From the NCBI GenBank assembly GCA_002727895.1, contig PBUO01000078.1, positions 2,119 through 17,091 on the forward strand: a DNA stretch of 14,973 nt, read 5' to 3'. This document shows, piece by piece, positions 7,646 to 13,912 of the stretch. Under the pieces are notes generated by a model. The model was not told the origin of the DNA, did no database searches, and saw only the letters and a list, made by a program, of their open reading frames with translations. The position numbers were made by a program, and so were the translations under genes. The stretch comes from Acidimicrobiaceae bacterium (GTDB lineage: Bacteria; Actinomycetota; Acidimicrobiia; Acidimicrobiales; MedAcidi-G1). Numbering within the stretch: position 1 is the stretch's first letter; every line of letters starts with the position of its first letter.

Positions 7646-8371
7646 TCAGCCCCGGCGCGATAGGCCGTCGACGAGGCGGTCGACATGGTCGCCAAAGATG
7701 CCGTCCAGCCCGAGGCGGAGCAAGCGGTCGACTTGCCGGTCGTGCTGGGCGTCCCAACCGAGGCAGGCAAGGCCGAACCTCCGGTAGAGGGCCACCAGGC
7801 CGCCAGACCAGTCGGGCTCGGGCAGGTTCACCCCATCGAGGCCCGCCGACGAGAGGTCCACCGCGTGGCGTTCGATCGCCCCGCCGAGACGGTCTAGACG
7901 GGTGGAGTGGACGAGCCGGACCGACCGGTCGACGTCCCGCAGGCCGCAGAGGACCTCTAGCTCGGGGTGGCACAGCCACAGACGCGCCGTCGGCCCGGCC
8001 GCGGCCACCGCCGCGATGGTGGCGGGCCCGGCCTCCGGATCCTTTAGGTCGAGCGAGAGGGGCAGCTCTGGGTCGATCTCGGCCAGGAGGTCGGCAAGCG
8101 ACGGCACCTCTTCGGGCAGGTCCACGACGGCGACGGATCGAATGGGCCTGTGTCGCAGCCGGGGGCCGACCCGGCCGTCATGATGGAGGACAGGGACGCC
8201 GTCGGCGGTCAGCCACACGTCGCTCTCCAGGCCCGTGGCGCCGAGGCGCAGGGCCAGCAGGAAGGCCTCAAGCGTGTTCTCCGGGGCGTGGGCCCGTCCA
8301 CCCCGGTGGGCGAAGAGGATCGGGGTCGGGGCACGCCTTCCGGCGTCCTTGGTCACCACAGGGTCCATCAT
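7646..8371 (-). CDS. Glycerophosphodiester phosphodiesterase family protein
   Basis: Enzyme family that hydrolyses glycerophosphodiesters to glycerol-3-phosphate and an alcohol. 241 residues, a compact single TIM-barrel domain. Family motifs in order: AHRGGRAHAPENTLEAF (21-37, with His22, Arg23 and Glu31), GLESDVWLTADGVPVLHHD (47-65, with Glu49, Asp51 and His64), LSLDLKD (105-111), and the terminal strand GLDGIFGDHVD (221-231). No signal peptide or membrane span is seen, so it probably acts in the cytoplasm on lipid-derived diesters. ATG 8371 or 8368 can start it; no Shine-Dalgarno or -10 is evident. It is convergent with lepB (19 nt between stops) and divergent from the tat genes (60 nt between starts). 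Exact substrate unknown. Confidence 0.9.
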   Translation of the reverse strand: MMDPVVTKDAGRRAPTPILFAHRGGRAHAPENTLEAFLLALRLGATGLESDVWLTADGVPVLHHDGRVGPRLRHRPIRSVAVVDLPEEVPSLADLLAEIDPELPLSLDLKDPEAGPATIAAVAAAGPTARLWLCHPELEVLCGLRDVDRSVRLVHSTRLDRLGGAIERHAVDLSSAGLDGVNLPEPDWSGGLVALYRRFGLACLGWDAQHDRQVDRLLRLGLDGIFGDHVDRLVDGLSRRG

Positions 8372-8419
8372 GGCGGCACCGGGGACGCTCGCGCCGGGCC
8401 GGGACCGAGAGCGGCCCCG

Positions 8420-8425
8420 TAGGCT
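8420..8425 (+). promoter_or_regulatory. Putative -10 element (TAGGCT) of a leaderless tat-operon promoter
   Basis: TAGGCT is followed by 6 nt and then GTG 8432. It lies in the 60-nt divergent gap between the phosphodiesterase gene and the tat genes, and would drive the tat-helY unit. Confidence 0.55.
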
Positions 8426-8431
8426 GAGACG

Positions 8432-8725
8432 GTGGGCAACCTCGGAGGCGGCGAGCTCCTCGTCATCCTGATACTCGGCCTCCTGGTCCTGGGGCCGTCA
8501 CGGCTGGCCGTGGTGGCCCAGCACGTGGGGCGCCTCGTCGGCCAGGTCCGCCGGCTGGCCTCCGGGTTCCAGGAGGAGTTCCGTGAGATCGTCGAGGACC
8601 CGACACTGGAGGCCGCCGCCCGGGCACGCGGCGCCGCATTCCGCGGACCCGAGTCGGAACAGTCCGAAGAGGAAGCAGAGGACGAGCCTCCCGTGAAGGA
8701 CCATAGGGGCGAAGGTGGTGGTTGA
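8432..8725 (+). CDS. tatB: TatA/TatB-family twin-arginine translocase subunit (TatB-like)
   Basis: 97-residue single-span membrane protein of the Tat pathway, which exports folded proteins. Residues 7-21 (GELLVILILGLLVLG) form the short N-out transmembrane helix with the conserved polar Glu8. The hinge GPSRL (21-25) follows, then an amphipathic helix (about 25-50) and an acidic hydrophilic tail (EQSEEEAEDEPP). The LGPxRL hinge is the TatB pattern rather than the FGxxxLP of TatA. Position before tatC fits both subtypes; the mycobacterial gene at this locus is called tatA. No second TatA/B gene is in the window, so another should lie elsewhere, or this one does both jobs. The stop lies 11 nt inside tatC. 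Confidence 0.85.
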   Translation: MGNLGGGELLVILILGLLVLGPSRLAVVAQHVGRLVGQVRRLASGFQEEFREIVEDPTLEAAARARGAAFRGPESEQSEEEAEDEPPVKDHRGEGGG

Positions 8726-9509
8726 CGCCGGGCGGATGCCGCTGATGGCCCACCTCGAGGAGCTGCGGAAGCGGCTCCTGAAGTGCGCCATGGCGGTGGG
8801 CCTGGGTGTCGTGGCCTGCTGGATCCTCTACCCATGGATCCTCGACCTGCTCCTGGGGCCGTACTGCCGCCTCCGGGACGACCTCGGAGGGGACTCCGAG
8901 GTTGGAACCGTCTTCGGGTCGGGCTGCGAACTGCTGGTGACCGATCCACTCGAGCCGTTCTCAGTGCGGATGACGGTGGCCGGGTACGGCGGCGTGGCCC
9001 TGGCCATGCCGGTGCTGCTCTGGCAGGCCTGGCGATTCGTGGTCCCGGGCCTGTACGCGAAGGAGCGGCGCTGGGCCATTCCGTTCGTGCTCAGCGGACT
9101 GATCCTGTTCGTCGCAGGATGCTTCCTGGCCTACTGGTCGATCCCCCGGGCTCTGGACTTCCTAGTCGGCATCGGCGGCCCCGACCTGGTCAGCGTGTTC
9201 TCGCCGGCCCGCTACCTGGGGTTCGTGGTGAAGATGACCTTGGCCTTCGGGATCGGCTTCGAGTTCCCGCTGGTCCTCGTCTTCCTCCAGTTGATCGGCG
9301 TGCTTACGCCAGCCGCCCTACGACGGGCCCGGCGCTACGCAGTGGTGGGAATCGTGGCCCTGGTGGCCGTGCTCACGCCCAGCGGTGACCCGTTCACCCT
9401 CCTCGTGCTGTCGGTGCCCATGGTGCTCTTCTACGAGCTAGCGATCCTCCTCGGCCGCCTCCGCCAACGTCGCAGACGACGGGCCGGTCTAGACGACGGT
9501 CGGGGGTGA
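8715..9509 (+). CDS. tatC: TatC, twin-arginine translocase core subunit
   Basis: 264-residue membrane protein that binds twin-arginine signal peptides. Six spans are visible at roughly 22-40, 88-108, 121-141, 169-195, 208-221 and 226-246. Family motifs: MPLMAHLEELRKRL (8-21), VVPGLYAKERR (109-119, Glu117 matching E. coli Glu103), FGIGFEFPL (178-186, Glu183 matching Glu170) and TPSGDPF (221-227). The first periplasmic loop has Cys51 and Cys71, as in the mycobacterial protein. GTG 8715 (or 8718) overlaps the previous gene; ATG 8736 (MPLMAHLEEL) is a plausible alternative start that loses only seven residues. The Arg-rich C-terminus is cytoplasmic. The stop overlaps the helY start by 4 nt (GTGA). 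Confidence 0.94.
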   Translation: MVVDAGRMPLMAHLEELRKRLLKCAMAVGLGVVACWILYPWILDLLLGPYCRLRDDLGGDSEVGTVFGSGCELLVTDPLEPFSVRMTVAGYGGVALAMPVLLWQAWRFVVPGLYAKERRWAIPFVLSGLILFVAGCFLAYWSIPRALDFLVGIGGPDLVSVFSPARYLGFVVKMTLAFGIGFEFPLVLVFLQLIGVLTPAALRRARRYAVVGIVALVAVLTPSGDPFTLLVLSVPMVLFYELAILLGRLRQRRRRRAGLDDGRG

Positions 9510-11986
9510 CCGTCCACCACGACTTCGCGCTGGACCGCTTCCAGAAGGAGGCCATCGCGGCGATCGATGCCGGACGGTCGGTATTGGTCGCCGCCCCGAC
9601 GTCCAGCGGGAAGACGGTGGTGGCCGAGCACGCAGTCGACATGGCGCTGGCCGACGGCGGTCGGGCCTTCTACACGGCCCCCATCAAGGCGCTGTCCAAC
9701 CAGAAGTTCCGCGACCTCGGCATCCTGTTCGGCGCGGAACGTGTAGGCCTGATGACCGGCGATCAGGTCGTCGCCTCCGACGCGCCGGCGGTGGTCATGA
9801 CCACGGAGGTCCTCCGCAACATGCTCTACGCGGGCTCGGAAGGCCTAGACGGCCTGCGCTGGGTGGTCCTCGACGAGGTGCACTTCCTGGAGGACCCGTA
9901 TCGCGGCGCCGTGTGGGAAGAAGTCGTCCTGAACCTTGCTCCCGAGGTGGGGATCGTGGCCCTTTCGGCAACGGTGTCCAACGCCGGGGAACTGGGCGAT
10001 TGGTTACGTACTGTGCGCGGCCCAACCGATGTGGTCGTGGAGCGGCGTCGCCCCGTACGCCTACGGTCCCACTACCTCGTGGGCCAGCGGGGCGGGCGTG
10101 GTCGTCCCCGGCGTCTGCACCGGGTGGACCTCCGCAAAGAGGGGAAGCGGGCCAAGGAGGGCCGCCGTTTCGACGTCGAGGGGCACCAGCGCCACCAGCG
10201 AGGCCGTTCCGGCGGATGGGTGACGCCCCGCCGCCAAGAGGTGCTGCGCGAGCTCGCCGATGCCGAGATGCTGCCGGCCATCCAGTTCATCTTCAGCCGG
10301 GCGGGATGCGACGAGGCCCGCGACCAGGTGGTACGCGACGGGCTGGACCTCAACGACCCGGACGAGGCGGAGGCCGTGGAGGCTCACGTGCGGGCACGGT
10401 TGGCCAGCGTCCCGGACGCCGACCTAGTAGCGCTGGGGGTGGACGGCTGGTTGGAGGGCCTGCGACGGGGAGTCGCAGCCCACCACGCCGGCATGGTCCC
10501 GTTGTTCAAGGAGGTCACCGAAGAGCTGTTCGCCAACGGGCTCCTGAAGCTCGTCTACGCCACCGAGACTCTGGCCCTCGGTGTGAACCTCCCGGCCCGT
10601 TCCGTCGTGGTGGAGCGCCTGACCAAGTTCACCGGGGAGACCCACGAGGTCCTCACGCCGGGACAGTTCACCCAGTTGTCCGGGCGGGCGGGGCGGCGGG
10701 GCCTCGACGTGGAGGGCCATGCCCTGGTCTGCTGGTCGCCGTTCATCCGCTACGAGAAGGTGGCGGCCCTGGCCGAGAGTCGGGACTTCGTGCTCCGCTC
10801 CGCCTTCCGCCCCACCTACAACATGGTGGCCAACCTGGTCGAGGGCCGGACACGGGCCGAGGCAGTGGACCTGCTGTCCAGGTCGTTCGCCCAGTTCCAA
10901 GTGGACCGCCAGGTAGGGGAGAGGCGACGACGCGACGAAGAGCGCCGGGCCGAGGTGGAGCGCCTCCACCGGTCCCTTGCCGGCCGTCGACGGTCGGTGC
11001 CGTCCGGACGACCTATCGACCCGGCCGACCTGCGTCCCGGCGACGTGGTGGACCTCGACGACGACCACATCCATGTGGTCCTTTCCGTGGGACAACGCAG
11101 TGGTGGCCGGAGCCGGATCCGGACCCTAGATGGAGTGGGGCGGGTGGCCACCGTGGACGACGCCGACCTACCGGGCCCGCCGTCGCTGCTGGGCAGTGTT
11201 GAAATGCCGGCACCGTTCCTCCCCGAAGATCCGAACTTCCGACGCGAGGTCCGGGCCCGGCTGAGCGATGTGCTTCCGAATGGCGTCGGGTCCCTCTCCG
11301 GCGTACCCGACGGCGGGACCGGCCGTCGTGAGGACCAGCGTCGCCTGACACGACTGGAGAAGCAGTTGGCCGCCTCGGTATCCGAGGTACCCGACCCCGG
11401 GAGTGACCTAGCGGCCCGCCTAGACGCCGCCCACCGGGTCCTGGAGGCCCGCAGGATGGCCGACGGATGGGACCTGACCGAACGGGGGAGCGTCCTCACC
11501 TCCATCCATCACGAGGCCGACCTTCTGGCCGCCGAAGCCCTCGGCGATGGCCTCCTGGAAGGGATGAGTCCGGCCATGATGGCCGCCGTCGTGTCCTGCC
11601 TGACCTACCGAAAGCGGGGTCCCGGCGAGTCCACGGGGGTGCGTCTGGCCGGCGAGTTCCCCGAGCGCTTCGGGGCCCTGAAGGCCCTAGCCGGTCGGAT
11701 CGCCAGGGCCGAGCGGACCGTGGGGCTGGATCCCCAGGACGAACCCGACCCCGGCTTCGGACACGTCGTGCACGCCTGGGCCTCGGGTGCCGGCCTGGAC
11801 GAGGTCCTGGAGGACGACCTGCCCGGCGGGGAGTTCGTCCGCAACGTCCGCCTAGTGGCCGACCTGCTCCGCCAGGTGGCCTCGGTGGCTCCGCGCGACG
11901 TCGGCGTGGTGGCCGCTGAGGCGGGAGCCCTGGTGGACCGCGGCGTGGTGGCGATGTCGGCCGGGCGCCTCGACGAGGCGAACTGA
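9506..11986 (+). CDS. helY: HelY/Ski2-like superfamily 2 DEAD/DEAH-box helicase
   Basis: 826-residue ATP-dependent RNA helicase related to Mtr4/Ski2 and mycobacterial HelY, probably acting in RNA turnover. Core motifs: Walker A APTSSGKT (30-37), TAPIKALSNQKF (57-68), the Walker B box DEVH (123-126), SAT (154-156), and in the second domain ETLALGVNLP and motif VI QLSGRAGRRG (390-399). A basic segment rich in Arg and Gly (about 192-237) links the two RecA domains. After a middle region, the C-terminal part fits a DSHCT domain (EGMSPAMMAAVVSCLTY and GGEFVRNVRLVADLLRQVAS). It is shorter than mycobacterial HelY (about 906). GTG 9506 overlaps the tatC stop by 4 nt, implying translational coupling. 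The tatC-helY adjacency is shared with Mycobacterium. Confidence 0.93.
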   Translation: MTVHHDFALDRFQKEAIAAIDAGRSVLVAAPTSSGKTVVAEHAVDMALADGGRAFYTAPIKALSNQKFRDLGILFGAERVGLMTGDQVVASDAPAVVMTTEVLRNMLYAGSEGLDGLRWVVLDEVHFLEDPYRGAVWEEVVLNLAPEVGIVALSATVSNAGELGDWLRTVRGPTDVVVERRRPVRLRSHYLVGQRGGRGRPRRLHRVDLRKEGKRAKEGRRFDVEGHQRHQRGRSGGWVTPRRQEVLRELADAEMLPAIQFIFSRAGCDEARDQVVRDGLDLNDPDEAEAVEAHVRARLASVPDADLVALGVDGWLEGLRRGVAAHHAGMVPLFKEVTEELFANGLLKLVYATETLALGVNLPARSVVVERLTKFTGETHEVLTPGQFTQLSGRAGRRGLDVEGHALVCWSPFIRYEKVAALAESRDFVLRSAFRPTYNMVANLVEGRTRAEAVDLLSRSFAQFQVDRQVGERRRRDEERRAEVERLHRSLAGRRRSVPSGRPIDPADLRPGDVVDLDDDHIHVVLSVGQRSGGRSRIRTLDGVGRVATVDDADLPGPPSLLGSVEMPAPFLPEDPNFRREVRARLSDVLPNGVGSLSGVPDGGTGRREDQRRLTRLEKQLAASVSEVPDPGSDLAARLDAAHRVLEARRMADGWDLTERGSVLTSIHHEADLLAAEALGDGLLEGMSPAMMAAVVSCLTYRKRGPGESTGVRLAGEFPERFGALKALAGRIARAERTVGLDPQDEPDPGFGHVVHAWASGAGLDEVLEDDLPGGEFVRNVRLVADLLRQVASVAPRDVGVVAAEAGALVDRGVVAMSAGRLDEAN

Positions 11987-11987
11987 G

Positions 11988-12590
11988 GTGGCCGTGGAAC
12001 GGGGCCACGACTGGGGCGGGCGGTCCGTGGTGCCCGACGACGCGCCGACGGTCGCCACCGACGCCGCTCTGGCCGACCTGGTGGCGGCTGGACACGGACC
12101 AGGAGACCCGCCGGTAGTGCTGCTCGGCGGGGACCTGTGCCGGACCCTTGGGGGACGGGGCGATGCCCGTCCCGGGAGCGAGGCCACCGTCGTGGAAGTG
12201 GATGTAGCTCAGGTACTGCTGGACGGGCGGCTCCTCAGGTTCGTAGCCCACCTGGTGGCCGGCTCGTGGCACCGACCCGGCCGGTGGTGGGTGGCCGCCA
12301 ACGCCGCCCACCGGGGTCGGTGGAACGTGGCTCCCCGGGCGCACCCGGGCGACGGCCTCCTAGATGTGCTGGACGCCGACCTCGCAATCGGAGAGGTCCC
12401 CGTGGCCTGGCGGCGCCTGGCGGCGGGAATGCACGTACCCCACCCACGTATCGCCGTGGAGCGGTCCCGGACCGCGACTAGGTCATTCCCGGCCGTCGTC
12501 CCGGTGCGCCTGGACGGACGGTCGCCGGTGCCGGCCCGGGAGGTGATGGTCCGCCTGCAACCGGGCGCGGTGGTTCGGGTGGCCGTATGA
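11988..12590 (+). CDS. Lipid-kinase (DAGK/YegS) C-terminal-domain-like protein
   Basis: 200 residues from GTG 11988, one base after the helY stop, with GAGG at 11975-11978. Residues about 65-200 resemble the C-terminal half of diacylglycerol/sphingosine kinase-family proteins: VAANAAHRGRWNVAPRAHP then GDGLLDVL (102-128), the region around AAGMHVPHP (145-153), and LDGRSPVP near the end (175-182). The N-terminal nucleotide-binding domain is absent. The only trace is LLGGDLCRTLGG (45-56), where kinases would have GGDGT. On this reading it cannot be a complete kinase; it may bind lipid or be a remnant. It probably shares the tat-helY transcript. The family assignment rests on motif memory and is moderate; the function is unknown. 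Confidence 0.6.
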   Translation: MAVERGHDWGGRSVVPDDAPTVATDAALADLVAAGHGPGDPPVVLLGGDLCRTLGGRGDARPGSEATVVEVDVAQVLLDGRLLRFVAHLVAGSWHRPGRWWVAANAAHRGRWNVAPRAHPGDGLLDVLDADLAIGEVPVAWRRLAAGMHVPHPRIAVERSRTATRSFPAVVPVRLDGRSPVPAREVMVRLQPGAVVRVAV

Positions 12591-12623
12591 GCCCTGACTC
12601 CGGGAGACGGTTCGGGTTGGATT

Positions 12624-12642
12624 CCGCTGGCGGGCCGCTGGC
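12624..12642 (+). repeat. 8-bp direct repeat next to the M20 gene promoter
   Basis: CCGCTGGC occurs at 12624-12631 and 12635-12642, an 11-bp period of about one helical turn. The second copy touches the putative -10 element. It could be an operator or chance in GC-rich DNA. Confidence 0.4.
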
Positions 12643-12648
12643 TAGTGT
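12643..12648 (+). promoter_or_regulatory. Putative -10 element (TAGTGT) of a leaderless M20 gene promoter
   Basis: TAGTGT is followed by 6 nt and then ATG 12655. No Shine-Dalgarno is present in that gap. Confidence 0.5.
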
Positions 12649-12654
12649 CCTTCC

Positions 12655-13842
12655 ATGAGCGACGCCAGCATCATGAGCCCAGATGAGGCCCGGCAGCGGG
12701 TATGCGACCGGGTGGACGAGTTGGCCGAGGTCCTCGTGGCCGCCTCCCACTCCATTCACGCCAACCCCGAACAGAATTTCGAGGAGCATCACGCCCACGA
12801 GGTCCTCACCGGGATCCTCGAGGAACAAGGCCTCGAGGTCGAGCGGGGCGCCTGCGACCTGCCCACCGCCTTCCGATCAGACGCTGGTTACGAGGGCCCA
12901 ACGGTGGCCGTGCTGTGCGAGTACGACGCCCTTCCGGTCATCGGTCATGCATGCGGCCACAACATCATCGCCACCGCAGGCCTCGGTGCCGGCCTGGCTG
13001 CTGCATCTGTGGCCACCGAGATGGGGGGCCGGGTACGCATCCTCGGCACCCCGGCCGAGGAGGGCGGTGGCGGCAAGGTGATCATGGCCAACCGTGGAGC
13101 CTTCGACGGCGTGGAGGCGGCGATGATGGTCCACCCGGCCGACGCCGACCTGGAGAACATCACCAGCCTCGCCATCCAGCAGTGTCAGGTGACCTACACG
13201 GGGCGAGCCGCCCACGCCGCTGCCGCACCGGAGAAGGGCCTGAACGCCCTGGACGCCATGGTTCTGGGCTACGTCAACGTGGCCGCCCTGCGCCAGCACA
13301 TCGCCCCGGCCGAGCGGATCCACGGGATCTTCCGCGAGGCCGGGGACAAGGCGAACATCGTGCCGAGGCACACCGCTGCCACCTGGTTTGTGCGGTCTCC
13401 GACCTCTGCGGGCGTCAAGTCCCTCAAGGAACGACTCACGGGCTGCCTGGAAGCCGGGGCGGCGGCTGCCGGCTGCAACCTGGAGGTGGTGTGGGACGAG
13501 ATGGGCTACGCCGAGGTGGTCGACAACCGGGCGCTGCTGAACCGGTACATGGCCCACAGTGAGGCCCTGGGCCGGCCCGTCGGTCCAACCATGGTCAAGC
13601 AGGTGGTGGGCAGCACCGACATGGGGAACATCAGTTACCTCATGCCGGGCATCCACCCGATGATCAAGACCGCACCGGAGGGCACGGCCATCCACACCGA
13701 GGACTTCGCCCGGTATGCGGTGTCCGAGGAGGCCGACCGCTCGGTGGTCCACGGTGCCAAGGTGATGGCAATGACGGTGGTGGACTGCTGGACCGACCCG
13801 TCGGTCCTAGCCGCCGCCCACGAGGAGTTCGCCCGCTTCTGA
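12655..13842 (+). CDS. M20 metallopeptidase/amidohydrolase, PM20D2/AbgB-like
   Basis: 395-residue zinc- or manganese-dependent amidohydrolase. Metal-site motifs of the M20D type: Asp91 in CEYDALP (88-94), HACGHN (98-103), GTPAEEGGGG (131-140) with the Glu135/Glu136 pair, His160 in MVHP, and His348 in AIHTEDF. A lid/dimerisation domain occupies about 175-290 (YTGRAAHAAAAPEKGLNALD). GSTDMGNISYLMPGIHP (319-335) and RIHGIFREAGDKANIVP resemble PM20D2 (an Xaa-Arg / beta-alanyl-lysine dipeptidase) and p-aminobenzoyl-glutamate hydrolase subunits, so a small dipeptide or acyl-amino-acid substrate is likely. No signal peptide is seen. ATG 12655 is supported by the -10 element; ATG 12673 is an alternative. 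It stands as its own transcription unit. The exact substrate cannot be read from the sequence. Confidence 0.9.
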   Translation: MSDASIMSPDEARQRVCDRVDELAEVLVAASHSIHANPEQNFEEHHAHEVLTGILEEQGLEVERGACDLPTAFRSDAGYEGPTVAVLCEYDALPVIGHACGHNIIATAGLGAGLAAASVATEMGGRVRILGTPAEEGGGGKVIMANRGAFDGVEAAMMVHPADADLENITSLAIQQCQVTYTGRAAHAAAAPEKGLNALDAMVLGYVNVAALRQHIAPAERIHGIFREAGDKANIVPRHTAATWFVRSPTSAGVKSLKERLTGCLEAGAAAAGCNLEVVWDEMGYAEVVDNRALLNRYMAHSEALGRPVGPTMVKQVVGSTDMGNISYLMPGIHPMIKTAPEGTAIHTEDFARYAVSEEADRSVVHGAKVMAMTVVDCWTDPSVLAAAHEEFARF

Positions 13843-13898
13843 GCGGGGCCTGCTACCAGAGGCTTGGAGGCGTCCGCGCACGGCGTGCCACTAGCCCA

Positions 13899-13904
13899 TA
13901 GGTT
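13899..13904 (+). promoter_or_regulatory. Putative -10 element (TAGGTT) of a leaderless thyX-like promoter
   Basis: TAGGTT is identical to the lepB element and is followed by 8 nt before GTG 13913. The 70-nt gap after the M20 gene holds no clear Shine-Dalgarno next to the start. Confidence 0.5.
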
Positions 13905-13912
13905 CGCCCCTC

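Noticed and set aside
7634..7646. Hairpin ACCCG-GTG-CGGGT between the lepB and phosphodiesterase stops as a bidirectional terminator
   Set aside because: Only 5 bp of stem and no T-tract on either side; common by chance at this GC content.
7639..8427. Long plus-strand reading frame (262 codons) opposite the phosphodiesterase gene
   Set aside because: Its Arg/Gly/Pro-rich product is typical of a GC-rich shadow frame; the minus strand carries clear phosphodiesterase motifs.
13878..13888. Short inverted repeat GCAC-GGC-GTGC after the M20 gene
   Set aside because: 4-bp stem without a T-run; not a credible terminator.
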